From positions 1,178,001 to 1,242,000 of the forward strand of contig CAWBXO010000001.1 of NCBI GenBank assembly GCA_963792785.1: DNA of 64,000 nt, written 5' to 3'. Positions 1 through 6,175 of the stretch are shown here, piece by piece. The translations under genes and the position numbers were made by a program. The notes beneath the pieces are model-generated. The model had not been told where the DNA came from. It saw nothing but the letters and a program-made list of their open reading frames with translations, and searched no databases. The DNA is from CAWIMX01 sp963792785. Lineage in GTDB: Bacteria; Acidobacteriota; Vicinamibacteria; Vicinamibacterales; CAVVIG01. The first letter of the stretch is position 1; each line of letters begins with the position of its first letter.

Positions 1-584
1 AGGTCGCCTTCGTTGTTGTACCCGGTGATGGTGCCGTCGGGCATGAACACTTCGTTCAGGGCCCGGGTGGTTCCGTCCGAGAGGGGGACGAGGCGGAGCG
101 CGCGGTCCATCTGCCAGAATTGCTCCGTGACGACGTAGCGGCAATCGTTGGAATTGGAGGCATTGCAAAAGGCGGCTTGCGTGGCGCGCGCCGGCTGCAA
201 GCCGCCGTCCGCCATGACGAGAACGGGCCATTGCGCCGTCTCGGCCCCGACGGGCGGCCATGAATAGCCGCCGCGGCGCCAGGGAACGCCGGCAATGCCG
301 AAGGTCCAATCGCTGTGCCCATCGTTCTTGGCGTTGAACGTCCGCTGAAACCGCAGTTCACTGCCGCCGTTCCCAGGCAACACCAGGTCGGTGAACGTGA
401 GGATCAGGTTGCCGGTGACCGTGTCCACGTGCTCGAAGGGGGCACCGGAGAAGTAGTCGCGATTCTGCTGGAAGCCCGCGGCGTCGAACACCGGGTCGCC
501 CTGCGCCGACGCGACGCTCGCGTGAGTCGCCAGCAGGATCGCGACCATGGCGAGACACCTCGATGCTCCTGCCGCGGCACGCAT
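1..584 (-). CDS. RHS/YD-repeat protein, N-terminal part (runs off the window)
   Basis: Reading the minus strand from ATG at 584 gives an open frame of about 194 codons to the window edge with no stop. Residues 1-28 form a Sec signal peptide (hydrophobic MVAILLATHASVASAQ ending in AxA-Q). The mature start contains the segment VDTVTGNLILTFTDLVLPG followed by LRFQRTFN, the N-terminal motif typical of secreted RHS/YD-repeat and wall-associated proteins, where a TGNL turn precedes the first repeats. An internal ATG at 548 would lose the charged n-region, so 584 is preferred. The rest of the protein lies outside the window. It is the only intact RHS start here and lies just downstream of the cassette array, so it may be the expressed recipient for the silent tips. 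Secretion by Sec rather than a PAAR/type VI route is inferred from the signal peptide only. Confidence 0.75.
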   Translation of the reverse strand, partial: MRAAAGASRCLAMVAILLATHASVASAQGDPVFDAAGFQQNRDYFSGAPFEHVDTVTGNLILTFTDLVLPGNGGSELRFQRTFNAKNDGHSDWTFGIAGVPWRRGGYSWPPVGAETAQWPVLVMADGGLQPARATQAAFCNASNSNDCRYVVTEQFWQMDRALRLVPLSDGTTRALNEVFMPDGTITGYNNEGD

Positions 585-649
585 AGACGAGAGAGGATGC
601 GTCCCGCCGGCAGGAGCCGTCAATGGGAATTGATTGGCAATTTCTGCGC

Positions 650-835
650 TTTCCTTGTCGATTCTTGCGCGGCGGTGCGGTTGCTCGGCCGGTTGGCGGT
701 CTGCGGCAGGCGGTGTTTACTGCTCGAAGCGGCTTGTCGATTGCACTCTTCTGAAACTGATAGTCATTTCCCGGTAGCAAAGTGAGTCCGTTGACTACAT
801 CAGGGAGTTGTGGACGTGTCGGATTGCTGGTGGAG
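650..835 (-). pseudogene. C-terminal fragment of the WCWLD-type lipoprotein immunity family
   Basis: In one frame the minus strand reads QLPDVVNGLTLLPGNDYQF and then QKSAID. This aligns with the C-terminal segment of the lipoprotein at 2389-2844 (VIWLKNGVILLPRDDYEF then QKAALT). No start or N-terminal part is present in this frame, so it is a leftover 3' end of another family member. It overlaps the end of the paralogue at 800-1234 in a different frame. The same fragment recurs at about 8056-8230, inside the direct repeat. Confidence 0.5.
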
Positions 836-1087
836 CCGCAGCAGGGGCGAGATCAAGGGCTCGAGAAGATCGCGATCCTTCGGTCGAATCAAAAATGTGC
901 CGTCAGTCAGGGCGACGTACTGCCAGCTTGTGTGCTGTCGGTCAACGACTAGCCTTCGACTCGGAACCGGTCCGTCGCCGTCAAACGGAACGAAGACATC
1001 GTCCAAATCGGCCGGATCCCCGCTGGGCGAGAGCCGCTCGCCCTTGCGATTGAAGATCTGACAGCGATTCACGTTCTGCGACGCGTC
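650..1087. repeat. Direct repeat, copy 1 (partner 8056-8493)
   Basis: About 438 bp nearly identical to 8056-8493, differing by scattered substitutions and a one-base indel. It covers the 3' half of a lipoprotein immunity gene plus the following fragment. Both copies start at TTTCCTTGTCGATTC and end near ACGCGTC. The flanks differ, so it reflects duplication or gene conversion within the toxin island. Confidence 0.85.
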
Positions 1088-1234
1088 CAGCCAGCAATAG
1101 ACCCAGCCTGGACTCTTTCCGATCGCAAATTCCATGGCCTGCGGGGGAACGCCCTTTGGCCGAGTGGCTCCGCCACAAGAGGAGGCGAACAGACAGGCAA
1201 TTGCGATAGCGAAACCTGGGAATCGACAGCTCAT
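800..1234 (-). CDS. Putative immunity lipoprotein, WCWLD-type family (orphan copy)
   Basis: About 144 residues. The chosen ATG at 1234 gives a lipoprotein signal peptide with a plausible lipobox (FASSC, Cys near residue 20). The mature part carries the family signature GWVYCWLDASQNVNRCQ, with two Cys around a WLD core, then DDVFVPF and GPVPSRRLVVD. The paralogue at 2389-2844 has GGWVDCWLDPEINLDRC, DDVYLRYRGEGPVP and a matching spacing, and there it sits directly behind a toxin-like tip. This copy has no toxin gene in front of it and its C-terminus diverges after the TDGTFLI stretch. I infer an orphan immunity gene acting at the periplasmic face of a membrane. The family itself is not one I recognise. 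Confidence 0.55.
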   Translation of the reverse strand: MSCRFPGFAIAIACLFASSCGGATRPKGVPPQAMEFAIGKSPGWVYCWLDASQNVNRCQIFNRKGERLSPSGDPADLDDVFVPFDGDGPVPSRRLVVDRQHTSWQYVALTDGTFLIRPKDRDLLEPLISPLLRLHQQSDTSTTP

Positions 1235-1368
1235 GGCTGGGCCCCGCAAGGAGCGCATCCAGAATAATCGCAGCCAGGACCTCACGCCTGCTTCGCGGGG
1301 TTGCGCTGGAGTTCCAGGATCAAATCCACGTCAAGGACACGACCGAGTTCGGTCAGCGGCACCGTCGC

Positions 1369-1581
1369 TCACTTTCGAATCAGGCGAACGCCCCCAAGGA
1401 CCAGCATGAACAACCCGAAGCCAATCAAAATCAGTCGCAGTCTGAGTGGTGGTGGATAGCCTGGCTTCGCTCCAGGCATCGCCCCCCTGATATCCGTCGC
1501 GACGAACCCGAACACCACCAGTAGAACTCCAGCGAGCAACATCAACCAGTGTTCAGACATGTGAGGCCTATCTGCAGCCAT
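1369..1581 (-). CDS. Small two-helix membrane protein, candidate immunity protein
   Basis: 63-70 residues with two hydrophobic helices (HWLMLLAGVLLVVFGFVAT and LILIGFGLFMLVLGGVRLI) separated by a Pro-rich loop (PGAKPGYPPPL). ATG at 1581 lies within the last codons of the upstream tip (overlap 14 bp); ATG at 1560 is an alternative 7 bases after that tip's stop. The position directly after an RHS-type tip matches the other toxin/immunity pairs of the island. No family recognised; the membrane location suggests that the partner tip acts on or near the membrane. Confidence 0.5.
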   Translation of the reverse strand: MAADRPHMSEHWLMLLAGVLLVVFGFVATDIRGAMPGAKPGYPPPLRLRLILIGFGLFMLVLGGVRLIRK

Positions 1582-2230
1582 TCCAACTGAGAGTCACGTA
1601 TGCTCCACCTCCGAACGTGCGACGGGAACCGAGCGTCACTCCGGAATACAAACCAAGGTTGAGATTGCCGTCTTCATACTGAGCCAGACCTCCGAGGTCC
1701 CGGCTGTGTACATCCATCTTCTTTCCAAACTGCCTCGACGCACCTGGGATCTCAACTCCTCCGAGCGCGATCGGCCCGGTGTGGGCGTGCCAGTCATTCC
1801 ACGTGCGCATCGACTCGACGCCAGCGGTATAGTGGCCGGCCCCCCGCCCACAAGTCCGCCGTGTGCGCCCCCAGACTGGCTGTCGTATTCCACTAGTCCC
1901 AGCACTTCACCATGCACGGGCCCCGCCCCGAAACCCATGCCACCACTTCCGAACCCGCCCCCGCCCCAGCAGATACGCCCGATACTCGCCCACGGCCGCC
2001 GGCGTCGTCAGCCCCACGGGGCCGTCGGCGCCCACCGCCGCCAGCGACACGTGGCTCACCGGCGTCCCCGCGCAGCACGCGCCATCGGGGAAGATGGCAA
2101 CACGGTTACTGTCGGGCCGCGCGTGCGCCACGACCGCCGTAATGTCCGTGCTCCGCGGGAACGACACCGTGCCGGTGGCGCCCTGGTTCGAGATCGTGAG
2201 CGTCGGCGGGTCTTCGACGACGAACGAAGC
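1568..2230 (-). pseudogene. Decayed RHS-type cassette: Ig-like unit plus unrecognised C-terminal tip
   Basis: The minus strand first encodes an Ig-like unit (PTLTISNQGATGTVSFPRS, then DSNRVAIFPDGACCAG and EYRAYLLG). The same unit occurs in the 6176-7933 and 3640-4148 cassettes (DSDRVAIYLDGECCAG, NYRAYLLGGEV). The reading then passes, with frame changes, into GPVHGEVLGLVEYDSQSGG and a C-terminal stretch ending in SGVTLGSRRTFGGG and AYVTLSWNGCR before the stop at 1568. One frame change falls at a run of six G near 1840, a place where either mutation or sequencing error is likely. No catalytic family recognised in the tip. The following gene (1369-1581) is its presumed immunity partner. Confidence 0.5.
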
Positions 2231-2388
2231 GGGCCGCCGGCCAGCGGGGATCTGTCGAAACCAATCTGAACCCGGACTAATAGGACGCGCTTAAGGAGAA
2301 GCTGAAAAAGGCGTCGGCGCACTTCGCACAGACGGAGCTCGACCGCAGAGCAAAGTGATGGTCAGGCTGAGTAATGCCTGGCCGCTGT

Positions 2389-2844
2389 CTACTTGCGGTC
2401 AGGTTCACCGGCCGCTGACAGGCGCCGGGTCAGAGCCGCTTTCTGAAACTCGTAGTCGTCGCGCGGTAGGAGAATCACGCCATTCTTCAGCCAGATCACT
2501 TGGTCGTCCGTCCGGCGCGAATCAATTTCAAGATCAGACTCCGGAACTGGTCCCTCCCCCCGATAGCGGAGGTATACGTCATCTCTCATGTCCTCGTGAC
2601 CAATCCGCCAGAGCATTACACCGCTCGCGTTGTAGGTTCGGCAGCGGTCGAGATTGATCTCGGGATCCAACCAGCAGTCCACCCAGCCGCCATCCTTCGA
2701 GAAGGCAACCGGAACGGCATATGGCGGTACCCTTGGCGGTGGGGTGGAGGCAGCGTGGCGGCAGTTCGACGATCCAACGCAGACCCCAAGCACGACCGCT
2801 GACAGGGCGCGCCGCCACGGATGCCCTATGGTCCACTTCCGCAT
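2389..2844 (-). CDS. Putative immunity lipoprotein, WCWLD-type family, paired with the papain-like tip
   Basis: 151 residues. The N-terminus is a positively charged signal peptide (RRALSAVVLGVCVGSSNC). The SSNC lipobox has an unusual Asn before Cys, so lipidation is likely but not certain. The mature part has GGWVDCWLDPEINLDRC, DDVYLRYRGEGPVPESDLE and a C-terminal NGVILLPRDDYEFQKAAL. Its start lies 19 bp inside the end of the toxin-like gene at 2826-3632, which implies translational coupling. Paralogues are at 800-1234 and 8201-8521, with C-terminal fragments at 650-835 and about 8056-8230. An envelope-anchored immunity protein fits a partner that cleaves peptidoglycan or another periplasmic target. 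Function inferred from position. Confidence 0.6.
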   Translation of the reverse strand: MRKWTIGHPWRRALSAVVLGVCVGSSNCRHAASTPPPRVPPYAVPVAFSKDGGWVDCWLDPEINLDRCRTYNASGVMLWRIGHEDMRDDVYLRYRGEGPVPESDLEIDSRRTDDQVIWLKNGVILLPRDDYEFQKAALTRRLSAAGEPDRK

Positions 2845-3632
2845 TCCGGTCCTCCTGCGACACAGAATGATATAGCCTCCGCGCTGACGGTGCCATGTGG
2901 CGGAAAAAGTCTATCCCGCACGCTGTCCCACCAAGCCAACGGAGCGATGAACCGATCGAAGAAGATGTTCGGGGCGTAGCCGACCGTGGTATCCGGTACA
3001 TCGGCGATCGCGGCCGCGCCCAAGCCGCCCGCAACGAACGATAGGCAGTTGCAAAGGAGCACATTGTATCCAGGGGGCGCAAGAGACGCGCGATCGATAT
3101 AGTTGATCAGAGCGACGGTTTCGGCGTCCGACGTCTTGAAGTAGGCTGTTTTGGCACTGCTCGGATCCTGGTTATCCAGCGTAGCAGCGCGGGCGACTAG
3201 CCTTGCAATCGAGGCGTTTGTAGGGCGCCCGTCTGGCCCGAACTGGATCGTTCCGGGGCCGAACTGGGGCGCGACGACATGACCCCGATCGCGCATGCTG
3301 CCGCCATGCTCCGGGTTGAACCCTCCGTAGAAAGCCTGGCCGTCGCTCTGATGTATCGCTACCAATGCGATGTGGCCGGCACCATGGGCCCCCGCGCGAT
3401 AATTAATGACGAGGACGTCTCGCCCGTCTGGATCAACCGCCCGAAACGGGCTATTGAGCGCGTAGGCGTACTGGTTCCAGCGTTGTGGATTCACTAGCCG
3501 GACTTCATCCGCAACGATCGGATCGGGCGACGTGAACCGCCCCAGGTTCGCGGCGAAGTACCGGGTGCCAAAGTAGTTCAGGTGGCTCTCGGCATCCCAC
3601 TCCTTCCCCGCGAACCGCCGGGGATCCTGCAC
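2826..3632 (-). CDS. RHS core fragment with papain-like (permuted NlpC/P60-like) C-terminal tip
   Basis: 268 residues. Residues 1-75 are an RHS-associated core (RRFAGKEWDAESHLNYFGT, RYFAANLGRFTSPDP, NQYAYALNSPFRAVDPDGRD), the point where RHS proteins are normally cleaved. The tip that follows has GAGHIALVAIHQSDG near residues 85-100 and NVLLCNCLSFVAGG near 195-210. A His in an HIALV strand before a Cys in an NC-x-x-FV segment is the order seen in circularly permuted NlpC/P60 and DUF4105-like papain folds, so the tip is a candidate amidase or peptidase. That assignment is pattern-based and uncertain. The upstream part of the RHS module is out of frame (3640-4148). The lipoprotein at 2389-2844 overlaps its end and is the presumed immunity protein. 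Confidence 0.6.
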   Translation of the reverse strand: MQDPRRFAGKEWDAESHLNYFGTRYFAANLGRFTSPDPIVADEVRLVNPQRWNQYAYALNSPFRAVDPDGRDVLVINYRAGAHGAGHIALVAIHQSDGQAFYGGFNPEHGGSMRDRGHVVAPQFGPGTIQFGPDGRPTNASIARLVARAATLDNQDPSSAKTAYFKTSDAETVALINYIDRASLAPPGYNVLLCNCLSFVAGGLGAAAIADVPDTTVGYAPNIFFDRFIAPLAWWDSVRDRLFPPHGTVSAEAISFCVAGGPECGSGP

Positions 3633-4108
3633 CGGCGGCAGTCACCACCTCTTCCCCGAACGGCGTGTAATCATACCGCGCCACCACCGCCCCCGCGTCG
3701 TTCGTGATCTGCCGCACCGACCCGATCGCGTCCGTGTCGTAGTAGAACCGTTCGTCGCTCCCGTCGGCCGGCGGCGTGCAGACCACGCCCACCGGACACG
3801 GCACCACCTGAATCTGCGGGCTCGAGGCCTGCGCCACCGGCACGCTCTGGCCGTCCACCTCCGCGCCGAGCAGATAGGCGCGATAGTTCCCAGGGGGACG
3901 GGCGCCGTGAACGCCACCGCGCCGTCCTGCCCGGCCGGCACCAGGGGCCGCTCGTCGACCGCCGGGCCCGCGCAGCACTCGCCGTCCAGGTAGATCGCCA
4001 CGCGGTCGCTGTCCGCGCGCGGGTGCCAGACGTCCACCGTGAACGCCGTCTCCGGCCCGAACGTCACCATGCCCGCGCTCCCGGTGCCGTTGATCGTCAC
4101 GAGCGGCG
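3552..4108. repeat. Direct repeat, copy 1 (partner 6893-7447)
   Basis: About 555 bp nearly identical to 6893-7447, starting at GGCGAAGTACCG and ending shortly after GTTGATCGTCA. It encodes the Ig-like unit and the RHS core entry. This is the conserved module that precedes the variable tips and would allow homologous exchange of tips. Confidence 0.85.
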
Positions 4109-4148
4109 TCTGCGTCGGCTCGGGCATCAGCGTGCTCCCTTTGAGCAA
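3640..4148 (-). pseudogene. Ig-like unit and RHS core start, frameshifted from the tip at 2826-3632
   Basis: From 4148 the minus strand encodes an Ig-like unit (AGMVTFGPETAFTVDVWHP, DSDRVAIYLDGECCAG). The frame shifts near 3890, where one T is missing relative to the sister copy, and then reads SDERFYYDTDAIGSVRQITN and YDYTPFGEEVV. A further extra base near 3638 shifts it out of frame with the RHS core at 2826-3632. The sister copy at 6895-7447 is continuous, so both shifts are real in this sequence, either as mutations or assembly indels. If both are errors, 2826-4148 would be one gene. Confidence 0.6.
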
Positions 4149-4721
4149 CGATGACCTCGAAGGTGAGCCCCATCGAGTTTGGAGTCAGTTCAGCGACACT
4201 CGGCGGAGGCGACGTCGTACTCTGCGCGGAGAATCCAAGCTAGCTTTTCGGTGATCGGTGCGTTCGGACACCACGCGTCGCGATCGACGCGCTCCTCTCG
4301 ATCCCGTATGGGAGCGGGGAGCGGCGGCGCGAGGCGGCGGCGATGCGGTCCGGGATCAGCCGGTTTGCCGAGACCGCGAGCGCTTACGGCGTGACGTACG
4401 TAGCTGAACCGCGGTGCACGCCGTGAGTGCAGCAGAGGCCGCTGCCCTGCGGCCTCACCGTACGCTTGACGTCGGCGACTGGATGCGTGCCGCGGTCGCT
4501 GAGTCGCGCCGTTGATCGGCCGGTTGATGATTGCACGGCTGGCCGCTTGGAAGGTGTGGCCGGAGGCCAGGGCGCGTCGAACGGCCAGATCTGAGAGCAA
4601 GCAGACCGCTATGCTTACCCGACGCTGAGTACGGACGTGATGTCGAGCTTGAACGAACGGCAGCTCTGGTAGCCGAAGGCCGCGCGCTCGCCTCCCGAGA
4701 ACCTTCCCTGCAAGATGGCGG
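4149..4721. other. Gene-poor stretch inside the toxin island
   Basis: Neither strand has a reading frame with convincing codon bias, domain motif or coupling to the neighbours. Open frames here are short and Arg/Ala-rich, as expected from noncoding GC-rich sequence. It lies between the membrane immunity gene ending at 4722 and the cassette starting at 4148. It may be debris from a lost cassette; nothing recognisable remains. Confidence 0.5.
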
Positions 4722-5138
4722 TTACACGACCGACCGTCCGCGGTTCGTTGTCTTCGGGCCTTCCATGAATCTGCCGACGATAGCGAGAATGGCTAGCATT
4801 ACAATCAAATCCGCGATGGCGAACGGGATAATCACGGGAGCCGGAACCCAGCTGGTCGTCCATGGAACGAACAAAATCACCGGAACATGAAGAGCCGCCA
4901 TGGCGAGCATCGTCATCCAAAACCAAGTCTGGCGCCTCAGTGTCCACTTTATAGCAATGGCAAACAAAAGCATTCCAATGCTATTCAGTGTTGGCAACGC
5001 TAAGTCAAATCTTCCAAAGTGATCAAACAGCCCGGCGCTAAGCGTGGAGGCGATAATGCCACCCAACACGCCCCACCATGGCAGGCGCAAGGTCTTAGCT
5101 GCTTTCGAATCGTTCCTTATGTCGCTAGCTATTGACAT
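4722..5138 (-). CDS. Four-helix membrane protein, presumed immunity to tip A
   Basis: 138 residues with four hydrophobic segments: GVLGGIIASTLSAGLF, LNSIGMLLFAIAIKW, WMTMLAMAALHVPVILF and PVIIPFAIADLIVMLAILAI. The N-terminus (SIASDIRNDSKAAKTLRLPW) is charged and probably cytoplasmic. The paralogue at 8609-9010 has the same topology and shared motifs (KTLRLPWWGVL versus QTLRLPRWGVL; WFWMTM versus WFWITM; WTTSWVPA versus WGTRWVPA). In both cases the ATG lies inside the last codons of a tip gene with a 10-bp overlap (ATGTCAATAG here). The fixed genetic linkage with the hydrophobic tip is the basis for the immunity assignment. No known family recognised. Confidence 0.65.
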   Translation of the reverse strand: MSIASDIRNDSKAAKTLRLPWWGVLGGIIASTLSAGLFDHFGRFDLALPTLNSIGMLLFAIAIKWTLRRQTWFWMTMLAMAALHVPVILFVPWTTSWVPAPVIIPFAIADLIVMLAILAIVGRFMEGPKTTNRGRSVV

Positions 5139-5620
5139 TGCCTGATCGCTCTTCCCGTTTGGATAATGTCCACGCCGTCCGAAACTATAGAAACCGCCTG
5201 ACCGGCGCCAGGTACAAATGAAGCAATCATAAGGCCGGTTGAAACAAGCCCGCCTGGAGACCCTTCAGCCAGCCCATTGAGGCCTTCAACTGTGCGAGTC
5301 GATGCTTCCACAGCCCTAATGGCCGCGTGTCCCGTACGGTCGGCAACAACGCCCACGTACCCCGCTTGATGGCCAATCATTCTGGCGACACCACCAGCTT
5401 CAGGAATCAGTCCGATGGAGTCAACGCCGATCTTCAATAAGCCGTGCCACATCGCGCTCTGGACGCATGGAGCCGCATTCGAAGGAAGAGGCGAAGCAGC
5501 ACTAATGTGAGGTGTCGGTGGCGCGACTAAAACCGGCACTGGAGTGACAAGAATTGGGGTAAACCACGAGTCCAGGCGATGCTCGAAGGGGTTTAGACGT
5601 CCAGTGACCGTCAACTCCAT
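5129..5620 (-). CDS. Unrecognised hydrophobic C-terminal tip A (candidate membrane-active toxin domain)
   Basis: 163 residues. After a Pro/Val-rich linker (LNPFEHRLDSWFTPILVTPV) comes a conserved domain: WHGLLKIGVDSIGLIPEAGG, ARMIGHQAGYVGVVADRTGH, AIRAVEASTRTVEGLNG, then Gly/Ala-rich hydrophobic stretches (GLMIASFVPGAGQAVSIVSD) and a Cys-containing end (IRQCQ). The paralogue at 9001-9603 keeps all these blocks. Upstream, the RHS core at 5648-5884 is in the same frame but separated by one TAG, so this is the tip of an RHS protein broken by a nonsense codon; the ATG at 5620 is only the first start after that stop. The glycine-rich hydrophobic character and the membrane partner suggest a pore-forming or membrane-targeting activity, which is inference. 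Confidence 0.6.
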   Translation of the reverse strand: MELTVTGRLNPFEHRLDSWFTPILVTPVPVLVAPPTPHISAASPLPSNAAPCVQSAMWHGLLKIGVDSIGLIPEAGGVARMIGHQAGYVGVVADRTGHAAIRAVEASTRTVEGLNGLAEGSPGGLVSTGLMIASFVPGAGQAVSIVSDGVDIIQTGRAIRQCQ

Positions 5621-5647
5621 CCTCGAACTCCGGGCATTCCCCGTACT

Positions 5648-5884
5648 CTACGCCGTCCACGCACTGCCTGTTGGATCCCCGTTAGCGAACGGGTTGTTCC
5701 GCGCGTACGCGTATAGGTTCCAACCTTGCGGATCTTCAGGGTGCTGATCGACCCTGGAGATGTCGGGAACCGTAAATCGCCCTAGCTCGGCCGCGAAATA
5801 CCGGGCGCCGAAGTACTCCAGTCCGCTCTCCAGATCCCGCTCCTTGCCCGCGAACCGGATCGGATCCTGGAGGGCGTGGACCAC
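5648..5884 (-). pseudogene. RHS core fragment in frame with tip A, ended by a TAG
   Basis: 78 residues that are entirely RHS core: QDPIRFAGKERDLESGLEYF, GARYFAAELGRFTVPDI, NLYAYARNNPFANGDPTG. The stop TAG at 5648-5650 is in the same frame as the tip at 5129-5620, with only about nine codons between them. A single base change would restore a core-tip fusion like that at 6176-7933. The N-terminal RHS part is missing, as for the other silent cassettes. Confidence 0.65.
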
Positions 5885-5914
5885 ACTCTCGTCACAGAAC
5901 GGCGTGTTGGTAGA

Positions 5915-6166
5915 TCAGGTGCCGATCAAACAAGCCTCGTGCCAAGTACCGGGAATCCCCTCGAGCTCATACAATTCGTCGCCGCCGTGGTAGAACGAGA
6001 CCGAGTTCACCTTGGCCGTCTGACCCGCGAATGCGAGCTGACTATCCTCAAGTGGATGGTGCCACTGCCAGTCGCGCCGAAAAGCTTCAAGGCCGGTCCG
6101 ACCCAGGACTCTAACCGTTGTCCCGACCGGAAATTCCTCCGCGTAGGGGCCGCGAGTTTTGCCCAT
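5915..6166 (-). CDS. Small soluble immunity-like protein paired with the ART-like tip
   Basis: 83 residues: GPYAEEFPVGTTVRVL, then EAFRRDWQWHHPLEDSQLAF, AGQTAKVNSVSFYHGGDELY and ELEGIPGTWHEACL. The pattern of short beta strands with a conserved HHPL, a YHGGD turn and a final GIPGxWHExCL resembles small SH3-like barrel proteins often encoded next to RHS toxins. It starts 9 bases after the end of the RHS gene at 6176, so the two are probably co-translated. The role as cognate immunity protein is inferred from this position. Confidence 0.6.
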   Translation of the reverse strand: MGKTRGPYAEEFPVGTTVRVLGRTGLEAFRRDWQWHHPLEDSQLAFAGQTAKVNSVSFYHGGDELYELEGIPGTWHEACLIGT

Positions 6167-6175
6167 TTTTCACAC

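Noticed and set aside
2285..2356. A short plus-strand peptide reading LKEKLKKASAHFAQTELDRR
   Set aside because: It looks helix-forming and coding-like but is only about 22 codons long, lacks a start, and sits against the direction of all neighbours; too little to call.
4190..4600. Open frame of 136 codons on the minus strand in the toxin island
   Set aside because: No coupling to a neighbour, no signal peptide and a composition typical of noncoding GC-rich sequence.
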